NCBI GenBank assembly: GCA_026261815.1
Contig: JAMPIT010000434.1
Coordinates: 14,939,001 to 15,003,000 of the forward strand
Direction of reading: 5' to 3'
DNA from: Monarcha castaneiventris obscurior
Lineage: Eukaryota > Chordata > Aves > Passeriformes > Monarchidae
DNA: 64,000 nt
Positions 28,601 to 40,600 of this stretch are shown here, in pieces (positions within the stretch are counted from its first letter, which is position 1; every line of letters begins with the position of its first letter). A model generated the notes under the pieces. That model had not been told where the DNA came from, did not search any database, and worked only from the letters and a program-made list of their open reading frames with translations. A program made the position numbers and the translations under genes.

Positions 28601-31600
28601 GTGGGCTTGCGACTAGCAGGTGGCAATGATGTTGGCATATTTGTAGCTGGTGTTCTGGAAGACAGCCCTGCAGCAAAAGAAGGATTAGAGGAAGGGGACC
28701 AGATTCTCAGGGTATGTCAAAACCATTAACATTACAAATGTTTTGTTGTACCAAATAGGTTTTCTTTCTGTAGGATTGAATATGTTGCCTTTGTAGTTCA
28801 TACACTTTTTTCTGTATGTATTTATTAGATGATTTACTAGGAGCAAAATCTCTTTTTACTTTGCTGTTGCTAGGAAGGTTAGTAAGTTTTTAACATCAAA
28901 TTATGTAGACTAATTCAATTGATAAATTTGTTTGATTTCATGCTGGGTGACTAAGTTGTCAGAGGGCTCTGTGGGCTACTGATGCATATAGGTGCTCCAT
29001 AATGAGTATAAAAGGAACAGCTACCTATTATCCTGGAAGCTGTGCTTTTATTGAGAAATAAAGTGAGTCTTCAGTGGTACAAGAGGCATCTTGAGATACA
29101 TGCACTTGGTATGTATGAAATGAGTAAGAAAGAAGTTGTAGCGATAGATTTCGTATTGTATAATTAAATCTCTGTAATAATGTCATATGCTAAATCAAAC
29201 TGATTGCTTCATTGATACCAGGTAAATAATGTAGACTTCACAAATATCATCAGAGAAGAAGCTGTCCTTTTTTTGCTTGATCTTCCTAAAGGTGAAGAAG
29301 TAACCATTTTGGCACAGAAGAAAAAAGATGGTAAATATTTTTATGTTGGTGTAGTAGACTGCTTGGAACAGCATTAAAAAGTCTAGTGAGCAATAACTAA
29401 CTGCTCGCTTGCAGGAAATTGGCACCTTAGACTATTAAGTTCTTTTGGCTTTGGGATAGATGGCTACTGCAAGTGGAGTAGAGACTGATATGGTGCCAGT
29501 ATACACACACCCCCACCCCCCTAAACAAACAAACAAAGGTGCAAATAAAAACCACCTCTTCAGAAATAACCCCTTCCATCTAAGTAAAGTCTTAGCATTA
29601 ACCTCGGAGGAAGTAGAAGAGTCAGTTGTAGTTACACCATTGAAAATTATTGATTATGTTGATGTGTTTGTACATATAAACTTCTTTTCTGAAGATTAAT
29701 TCCTTGCAGGGTGAATGAATTAAGCTTACACTTGAATCAAATTTTTGACTATAAAAGTTGAATTTGTTAGTAGAGTTTACTATAAATAGTTACGCTGCTT
29801 AAAATAGAGCAGCTCTGAAACATTAAGGCTTCTTGAAGTAACACTGCATATTTAAAACAAGGAGAATTAAGGTGAGGCATTGCTTTTTGTCATAATGCTC
29901 ACAAGAATTACATCACTTGAACTTGTGTATCACTTGTTATTTTGGAATTTCTTTTCCTTTTCTCAGTTTATCGTCGCATTGTTGAGTCTGATGTAGGGGA
30001 TTCTTTCTATATCAGAACTCATTTCGAATATGAGAAGGAATCTCCTTATGGACTAAGTTTCAATAAAGGCGAAGTGTTCCGGGTGGTGGATACCCTGTAC
30101 AATGGCAAACTGGGTTCATGGCTGGCCATTCGAATTGGGAAGAATCATAAGGAAGTGGAAAGAGGTATCATACCTAACAAAAACAGGTACGATCTTGCAA
30201 TACTTAAATTGCTGCTCCAAACCCACAATTCTAAATTGTATCTGTATAATGAATGGACTTCCCTGCAGGACAAAAGTTTATAGAACTGGTTCAGTAAAAA
30301 AACGTGACAGTGTTAAAACATACTGAAGTAAAATACGTGATCTATGGATTTGCTTTTGACTCTGCACAGTCCATGAATAAAGTTTCTTTTCAATACAAGA
30401 GACAAGGATATAATAAGTTTTAGAAATGTGATACCAGGCTCAGTAGTTCTTTTGTAGTTCTTAATACAGAAACAAACAAAAGCTTGGTTCAGCCAGTGGT
30501 AGTGGTTTTTTGAGGGTGTGAACTTGCAAGTCAGGCATTACTTCAGAAGCTGACTTCTTGGTAACTGGGATTTGTTGTCACCTTAGAGCTGAGCAGCTGG
30601 CTAGTGTACAGTACACGCTTCCAAAGACTGCAGGAGGAGATCGAGCAGACTTCTGGAGATTCCGAGGCTTGCGGAGCTCCAAAAGAAATCTCCGGAAAAG
30701 CAGAGAAGATCTTTCTGCCCAGCCTGTTCAGACCAAGTTTCCTGCCTATGAAAGAGTTGTTCTTCGGGAAGGTATGTCTTTACTCTTACTGGTGCACATT
30801 ACAGGTTTGTGTCTTTTGGTTTGGAAAAGCTGATGTAGTTAAGAGTATCTTGCATTTGGTTTAATCAATCAATATATCTTGACTTTTCTTTTCCCCTCAA
30901 TTCTAGCTGGGTTTCTCAGACCTGTAACCATTTTTGGTCCAATAGCTGATGTTGCACGGGAGAAACTTGCTAGAGAAGAACCAGATATCTTTCAAATTGC
31001 AAGTAAGTGTGAGATCAGGTTTTCCTGCAGTTAGGAAATAGTCAGCTTTCTTTGGCTAGGTTGTTTCTACATTATTACTTTAGTTAATGTATTTAGCAAG
31101 ACATTGACAATATAAAGGAACAGACTAAATGTGAAGTTCTTCCACTACATTGCTGCTGATAATTCTCTAAAGAAATATTAGTTCTATTTATAGCCACCTC
31201 AAATTTCATTTTAATTCTATACCTTATCCTGTTTCTAAGTGCTTTTGTAAAGACGTGATTTTTATAGCCAAAATGGTGGGTAGACTTTCATGTATTATAT
31301 GTAATCAGAAGTGTCTTCAAGATAAATTGACAATTTGAGCTATGAAATGGTTTGTTTTATCTTAATAAGGGAATGTAGAATATGTTGTAAACTTACAATA
31401 GACTTTTATTGTGTCCTCTTTACCAGAAAGTGAACCAAGAGATGCTGGTACTGACCAACGTAGTTCTGGCATTATTCGTCTCCACACTATAAAGCAGATA
31501 ATTGATAGAGTAAGTCTTTTATTGTCGCTGGGCTTTTAACACAAGAAGGGTAAAACTGATAACATGAAGTAAAGTGTTGGGTGTTTTAAATGTAGAATGA

Positions 31601-34600
31601 TAACTTACTGTATTTGCTTTAAAAATAACTTTCTCATCTCTCTATTGGTTAATAAAAAAAAACCACCACCCCTCTCCTTCTCCATATTAATAACTGCAGC
31701 CTGGATGTACTCCTAGGCTTTGTTCCAGAGGCTGTTGTCCTTTCTTCATTACGGCTCTTTTAAGCTGTTTCCTCTTTCATTTAAAGCCATGGTGTGACAT
31801 TATAGCTAGAAATGGTTACTTTGTTTATGCAGTTGTTGGTTTTCCCCCACCCCAGTGTACAAACTGATCACTTGACGTAATTCATTTGTGTTACGACTAA
31901 GAGAAAGGGTTCTTCCATCACCCTCCATTAATATCCTTAAAATTTCTACCATTAGTTCATTATATGAGGCTCACCTTTTTATTTCCTTGCTTAAAATCAA
32001 ACTGGAAGCCTTTCAGATGCTGAAATATGAGGGGGCAAAAAAGCTCTTACAGGAGCAGAGTCAGTTTACTTCATGCTCTGTGCTTGATTGCACTGAATGA
32101 AAGCTGGCCAAGTTCTGGATTCAGAGGGATTTTTTTTTTTAAGGAAGGTAGAGGTGTGTAATGGGACTATGTCTTGTGTTTCAGTCTTTGGTTTTTTCCT
32201 ATTTACAGAATGCTAATAGGAAACTGTTTATTTTTAGTTCAGTGTCTGTTACTTTGTGGAATTTTTTTAAAAATAGAGTTAAATATTAAAAATCCTAGAG
32301 TTATGCAGTTCATCCTACAGCTCAAAATGTCTATGCCTATTTAGGCTGGTATTGGAATTGGTTTGGTTTTTATTATTCTGTCAATTCAAATAGGAGAAGG
32401 ATTTAAATCAATACTTTGAAACAATGAATTCTGTAAAGGTAATACAAAATCAATTTGTGGAGTATGTTGAAAAAATTTCATGTAGTACATAAATGATTCA
32501 CTTTCTTGCCTGTGTCCTTCTTGTCACAACAGGACAAACATGCTTTATTAGACGTCACTCCCAATGCAGTGGACCGTCTGAATTATGCCCAGTGGTATCC
32601 TATTGTAGTGTTCCTAAATCCTGATTCTAAGCAGGGAGTAAAGACCATGAGAATGAGATTGTGCCCAGAATCACGAAAAAGTGCCAGAAAGCTGTATGAA
32701 AGAGCTCACAAGCTCCGCAAAAATAATCACCATCTCTTCACAAGTAAGTAATTAGACAGACTGGATTAGAATTTCTGAGAGGGAAGGGGAGGCAAGATGA
32801 GAGAAGCTTCTACCTCCAGAATATTCTGCAAATGGACCAAGTCAAGCAGTGATGGACTTGCTCAGGCTTCCCCATTCAATAACCAGTAGTTAATTGGTGT
32901 GTGCATCATTTGCACATGACTGCACAAATGTAAAGCAATCTGAAACATCAAAATGACATTCCTAATAGATCTTGTGGCTTTGCAGGATCATCAGCCAAAA
33001 TCAAAACTTGAACAAATAGGAAAATTATGTAACTTTATTGTTTTAGGCTGGCTAAACTCAAGCCTCTCTTTACTCTAAGCTACTGTTAATTCAGTGTTTC
33101 CTGTGGGATAAAACATCCCAAACTATATCAGGCCTTGAGATTGCTTTGGATACTGATGTTTACATTACTATTTAAATCTCATAGTTTTAACCTACCAGTT
33201 TATATTGCTTTTATTACTCATGGTACAGATCCTTCTTTTAGTTCTGCAGAAATCATAAGTCAAATTAATCTACTGTACTTCTAGCTACCATTAACTTGAA
33301 TTCAATGAATGAAGGATGGTATGGAGCTCTTAAGGAAGCAATTCAGCAACAACAGAACCAACTAGTGTGGGTTTCAGAAGGAAAGGTAAGAAATAATGTT
33401 TGGGGGGAAATGGCAAAACAGTATTCATGAGAGGTTTCCTGTGAAGATCTGAAGCAGTAATGCCTCCTGGCTGTGTGAGCTGCTCAAAACTGATTTGTTG
33501 CTTTATTAGAGCACTTACTCTGTTAATGAGAGCTGGATGGTTGTCCTTATGCATGTAGCAGTGTAGTAAGGGGGCATTTGCTCATTGGCACTGTTAACTG
33601 AGGGATGTATTAATGCTGTGAAGATTTTGTGGGGATTGGATGGGTTTTCATCAAAGAACTTCTGGGTATTTCACTACATGGGTACGCAGGGCTGGGATTG
33701 CCTGATGATGGAATGTGTTTTTCATTGTTATAAAAGCAAGTGGCATATTCATGTTTTTACCTTTCTGAGAACAGCTGTGAAAAAACAGATGCAAAATCAT
33801 AAGTTAGTATTCTGTGTTCCCCACTAAAACTCCACTTACCTTCTCAAGCTGCATGTTACATTATGCACATTAGATCCATCCTCTTGAAGAACTATTGTCA
33901 AGTGAACTCCCAACTACAAGGAAATGATGAATCAGCTATTGTTACAGGTTTCTTAATTAGATCTGAATTAGACCATAGCTCCTTATATGTATCTGCAAAG
34001 TAATGATTCTGATATCATAATACCACTTTAAAGTGCAGCTCTGTATTTTTCCAAGCACTTTGATAGCTGTGGACACTGCACTACCCCCCCCTCCTTTACA
34101 CTGACAGTTGTCTGGCCCCTTAGTAAAATGATTCAAAGAGCTAGGCTGCAGACAAGGTCTAAGCTTAACATAATCAGTGATGGAAACCTGATTTCTTGTC
34201 CCCTGTGATGCTATTGGTACCAAATTTGATAAAAGAAAAAGGGTATTCTCTGAAAGGTATTTCAATAAATGTGTACCCTAATTTTGTTTGCCACAGGCAG
34301 ATGGTGCTACAAGTGATGATCTTGATTTACACGATGACCGCCTTTCTTACCTCTCCGCTCCTGGCAGTGAGTATTCCATGTACAGCACAGACAGCAGACA
34401 CACGTCTGACTACGAAGACACAGACACAGAAGGGGGTGCTTATACTGATCAAGAACTGGATGAAACTCTGAATGATGAGGTTGGGACTCCTCCTGAATCT
34501 GCTATTACACGCTCTTCTGAACCTGTTCGAGAGGATTCTTCTGGAATGCATCATGAGACTCAGACTTACCCTGCTTATGCATCTCAAGCTCAGCCACAGC

Positions 34601-37600
34601 CAAACCTCAGAATAGACTCTTCAGGATTTAAAGCAACTACTACTCAGCCGGTAAGAAAGTTGTTTTGTACACTGACTACTAAACACTTCAGATTGAAAGG
34701 ACTCTTGAACAATAAATGTCCATTTATGTTCTGCTTACCAGTATTGTGTGTGCATACAAGAATCTGTCAACAGCAATAATACATTACAGTGAACTGGAGA
34801 ATCAGCTTGCCCTGCCTGTTTTAGTGACTCATTGACAGGAGGGGGATTGAAGTGCCATTCTACTTTGATTAAATGTTTTGCTTTTATAATCCTCAACTTA
34901 ATGAATTTCTGGAAGTGCTAGTGCATGATACTTTCAGTACATTTCATTCTACATCTAGCTGCATTGGTCAGAGCATCACTTAAATTATTTTAATATAAAT
35001 CAAAAAGTCATACATTGATTCAATAGCAGTATATTTAAAATATTTTAAACACTTCACAGAAAGCAGAAGCCTCACCTGCAGTCCCTTACCTTTCCCCGTC
35101 GCCTGAATCAAACCCTGCAACCTCATCAGCCTCTGCAGTAAATGCTAATGTAAACCTAACTAATGTCAGACTGGAGGAGCCTACTGCTGCTCCTTACAAC
35201 TCTTACCAACCACAAGCGGGCCCCTTAAGAACACCGAGTACTGAGGGAGCTCATGTAGTACTAAGAGAGCAAGAGCCATCATCCTTATCGCCGCATATAG
35301 ACCCAGCAAAGGTACCTGTGCCACATTGTTGTGCTGATTTCCTGCTATACATCAAGCTAGCACATGATCTTTGTTTTGCCCTTATTTGAAGAATTCCTTC
35401 TAATTTTTTTTCTTCTAAGAGAATCATGCAGGTTACAAAAAAACAGTTCATCTGAATTGCTAAGCATCATGTAATGTTTTGTGTGCATGGCTTCGAACTA
35501 TCCTTTTCACTTCTCAAAAACATGACTTTTTTTTAAAAGGCTGCGTTCTGTATTTTGATTTTACTTATTTATGACTTTCTTAGCTTGTCAACATTCTCCT
35601 GTTAATGAGGCCTCGAGAAAAATCTTATTTCCTGAAAATTTAAATCATGCCAAATCGTTGATCATGGAAGTTGAGTCCAGTTTGTTGACTTTATATACTT
35701 CAGCAATGCTGGAACTATCTTAGCGTATTTATATATTTCGCTTCCACTCTTTCCACGTTCTGAAAAAAAGTGCGTGTGCTCCCCTGCACCCCAAACATGA
35801 GGCTGTTACCTTTGTCTTTCTCTTATAATCTACTTACGTTTTTTCTTAAATGTATGGCTAAAAGGGATCTCTTGAATCACCAAGTTCAGCTTCCTCTGGT
35901 TGCAAACATCTGCATCAAATTATTCTGCTTTTGAACAAAATTAAAGCCAATATTTAAAACTTGGGTTTGTTTAAAATAGTACCTCTCAAATGCAGCTGAA
36001 GTTACTCTTCATTTTAGCTGAGAAGTGTCTCTCTCTCTAACAGGTGTACCGAAAGGATCCGTACATTAACGAAGAAGCATCCAGACAAAGCTACGTCTTA
36101 AAACAGCCAGCAATTAATCACCCAGTACAGAGACAGGAAAGAGATCCAAATCTGATCTATGAATCCCAGGCTCAGTACGCAGAAAAACAACCGAGTAGGG
36201 ATTACGAACAGTCAACATATAGGTATGACTCTACAAACTATGTAGATCAATTTTCCCGTGGTTATGACCCTCGCCTACATTATGATGACCGTGTGCCTCC
36301 CTACGAGGAGCACTGGACATATTATGAGGAGAAACAACCCTATAACCAAACAAGAACAGCTTATGAAAACCAGCCTCCTAGGGATCTTGATTCCAGACAA
36401 AATCTAGAAGAGAGCACAGAACGCAGCTATTACCCAGCACAACCTCGTTTTGAGGAACCCCCTGCAATGAGCTATGATGGCAGACCTCGCTATGAGCATG
36501 CGCCCAAAAACTTCAGCTTACCACAAGTGCGATACGAAGATCAACACACGGTTGGATACGACACCCATGGCAGATACAAACCAGAAGCTCAGCCATACCA
36601 GTCAGCCATATCTCGATCTCCTGAGCCCAAGCAGTACTTTGATCCACACATAAGGGGCTATGAACAAGGTCCTCCTCAAGCTTATAATGCTAAAGCTGGA
36701 CAATATGAACCTTCTCATAGTACTTCAGGTGTTTCTCTTCCTCCTCCCCCTTCATCACAAACCAAACCAGAAGTTTTGCCTTCTAACAGTAAACCACTGC
36801 CTACACCACCATCTCTAGCTGAGGAAGAAGAAGATCCAGCCATGAAACCACAGTCTGTGCGAAGTAGGGTTAAGATATTTGAAAGGAGAAGATCCCCATC
36901 TTTGGAAAAAATGAAGGATACGAGTGATACATCAACTGTCAAGGTAAATCATTTAAGTTTTTTAGTTCCTGCTTTTTTGCTTAATAAGATTGTATTGCCA
37001 GAAGTAAAATACTGTCTCAGAAACAAAGCTTTACTGCTTGTGAAATACTGCCTTTTAGCAACCTAAGTGTGATATGTTTTAAAAGCAGAAGTTGAACACT
37101 TCTTGTGAAAACACTGCCAGGGGTCTTGCTATACTGAAAACTCCTCTAATTCTTCTTTTGCTAGTATTTTTTTTCTTTTGGGAGAAGGGAAGTTAGTCTT
37201 AGTTTTCTTAGTCCAGGTGCTTTATCTTTCTAAATGTTAAAATTTAAGAGAATATGCTGTTTTTCTTTACAGCCTCCAGAACTAGCACCTAAGCCTGCAC
37301 TCGGAAGTGTGAGTGGTCCAAAACCAACTTCTCAAAGCCAGTATGAGCATGAGAAAACAACCTACAGGTAGATGCACAACTAATTAAATTTAGTTTTCGA
37401 TATGAGTTTAGAATATTCAGAAACACATTTTAGTGCTTCCAGTTGGAAACTGCAAAGAGGAGTTAGAGTGTGTCGGTATGATTTGTGTGTCAGTAGTAAA
37501 GCAGGGTATCAAGTCAGTTCTCATGGGTGTGGTTGCTGGGAGGTGGGGGAAAGATACGATGATTTCTCAGCGTTGTTGAGGAAGAAACTTATTAAGCACC

Positions 37601-40600
37601 TCTGTTCTACTTTTTTCTATCTTCAACTGAGATAAATTAGAAAGCAAAGCGAAAGGGAAAAGGTGAGGTATAAGGGAAATAAGGATTTTCTTTCCTTATG
37701 GTGTGTCACAGCTATCTAATTTCCATGCAATATAGGTAAAAAAGCAAGGTGTGCAATTATAAGAATTACATGTTCATTGCTTTATGACTAGCTAGATTAT
37801 GAAATAGAATTGTAATTCAGGTACTTATGCTTGTTCAACTGGGCGGCACAACTGTGTATTATTGTTCTTGGTTAGGGCCCCAGAACCACAGAGACCTCAA
37901 GTGAAGCCACCTGAAGATATTGTGCGTTCCAATCATTATGATCCCGAGGAGGATGAGGAGTATTACCGGAAGCAGCTCTCCTACTTCGATCGCAGGAGTT
38001 TTGAAAACAAGCCATCGGCACAGGTTCCTGCCAGCCATCACTCTGAGCCCACCAAACCAATACATTCACAGAATCAGCTGAATTTTAGCAATTATTCTAA
38101 GTAAGTTTGGGTTGTTTGGTTTTTTTTATTTGAAAAAGGAGGGGGGCATATAGAGCTAAAACAGAAATTCTGCCTGTGTTCAATGGAGTTCAGGGACTTG
38201 CGGCAGTGAAATGAAATGTTGTATTCATGAAGTCTGTTTCTCTGTTTAGGTGTAGCTTTAATTTAAAAACACGTACCATAATGTTTAGGTTTAAGCGCCA
38301 CAAACCATACATGTGGCGTTTAAACACCACAATTTAACTTTTTATTTGGGTAAATTAATCATTTTTGCAGGTAGCAGGGCCTCCAACATGTTACTTTAAC
38401 TTACTACTTACTAGCATACAGTCACAGAATTGTTTAGGTTGGAAAAGAGCACTAAGATCAAGTCCACCCATAACACAGCACTGCCAGGTCCACCACTTAA
38501 ATCAAGCCCTAAGTGCCACATATAGACATATTTTCACCTCCAGGGATGGTGACTCCTCCACTTCCCTGGGCAGCCTGCTCCAATGTCTGATAACCCTTTC
38601 AGTAAAGAAATATTTCCTGATACCCAACCTAAACTCTCCTGGCACAATTTGAGGTCACTTTCTCTTGTCCTGTCACTTCCTACCCAGAAGAGGCTGACCC
38701 CCACCCGGCTGCAGTCTCCTTTTAGTGAGTTGCAGACTGGTAATGTTTCTCCTGAGCCTCCTCCAGGCTGAGCCCCCCAAGCTCCCTCAGCTGCAACTCA
38801 CAAGACTTTTGCTCCAGACCCTTCCCCAGCTTCATTGCCCTTCTCTAGACCTGCTCCAGCACCTCGGTGTCCTTCTTGCAGTGAGGGGCCCAGAACTGGG
38901 CACAGCACCCGAGGTGTGGCCTCACCAGTGCCCAGTACTGCGGGACAATCCCTGCCCTGCTCCTGTTGTCACAGCACTGCTGGTACAGGCCAGGTGCCAT
39001 TGGCTTTCTTGGCCACCTGGGCACACGTGGCTCATGTTCACCTGCTGTTGACCAGCACCTCCAGGGCCCTCTGCAGCTTTTCAGCCCCTCTGCCCCAGCC
39101 TGTGGCACTGGAGGGTTGGTGTGAGCCAAGGGCAGGACCTGGCACCCAGCCTTGTTGAACCTCATGCAGTTGGCATCAGCCCACTGATCCAGCCTGTGCA
39201 GATCCCTCTGCAGAGCTTTCCTACCCTCCAGCAAAACAACACCCCCACTTAATTTGGAGTCACCTGTGAACTTACTGGTTCTCAATCCCCTCATCAAGAT
39301 CATTGATTGTGTTCTGTTCATGATAATCTACAGGACATAACAAAGTATTTTCTTAGTCTAATACAGTACTGCTTACACATCTTTCAAAGCAAAGGTTTTG
39401 ATTTATTCCAGTTCTTCATGCATTTTTCTTGTGCACGTTAGCCATGCTTGACATTAGGAAACTGAGCCTTTAGGGAATATTGCTGAGGCCAGAATTTAAT
39501 CTGTTGATGGAAACATCTGTTTCCTGTATTGTTTTGCTTCCTTGATTTGGAACATTTTGATACAGAAATTGTGTGAAAGTTCATACGCAGATTTAGCTCA
39601 GGTAAAGAGCTGGCTATTTTGGAGGATACTTACACAAACTTTTTGAATACTCTCCACAGTTACCTAAATTTGTTTTGATTCAAAATGTAGCAAGATGTTT
39701 GTAGCTGTTACTGTGAAAAGCTACCTTGGCTTGCTGCATGCAGCCTGAAAATTGGGTGTTTTTGAAGGCTTTGGTTGTATTCCTGCTTGAAACATGGGCT
39801 GTTCAGGTGAAGCTGAAAATCTGGCAGCCTTAATGTAAATGAGATCTTTAGAATGAATTAATAAACTAGCTAGCTGAAGTTTCATAATGTTAAGTATATG
39901 TGCAAGGTGTCTTTCATGTACTCGATACACCATGTTCCAGTGCTTGTCTTAAAGGATTTGAGCTGGGACTTGGGAATCCAGTTCTTATTTGTTTGGTCAT
40001 TGTCTGTGATCTTCCATTGTCTGTCTTTGTGAACTGAGAATATTGGAAGATTTCAAAAAGCTCGATAGGTTTTAAAGGTTTCACTTTTTTTTTTCCTAAT
40101 GAAGTCTGTATTGGGTGTCTGTAACCAGTTCTGATTCTCAGACAAGGATGCTTCTTATCCTTCCTTTTCACTTGCCCAGTGTCTTCTGGTGGAAAGATGA
40201 GAGTGTAGCTGTTCTGCTCTCTGGGCATCCTAGGCACAGACCTAAGAAAACTGTCCTGACTGGCCTCATTGCAGTGATTTTGAAAGTTCTACTCTCACAT
40301 ACAAACCCTGATGTTACCCACAGATGATCTGTTTTGGTCTGTAGGGAGGGACTGTGTTGCCATTCAAAATGCAAGTCATGCTTTGGGAGAAGTGTTGTGA
40401 GCTTTCATCAAGTAATTTGTGAGGATTGTAAAATTCTTCAGGTGGAGAGTGTCATAAGCTTTCACTGTACATTTGTTATTCTGCAGTGTTGTTGTGGTGA
40501 AAAGCATGAGACATACAACTATTGAATTTTTGCTGCAGAACAGCTCATGGTTGAGAGAGATTGTTCCATACTTCTACCTACCACTTCTGTCAGCTGTGAC

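Noticed and set aside
38845..39321. 158-codon minus-strand frame
   Set aside because: It is a degenerate remnant of CR1 coding sequence inside the antisense CR1 fragment, lacking the catalytic core; not a live gene.
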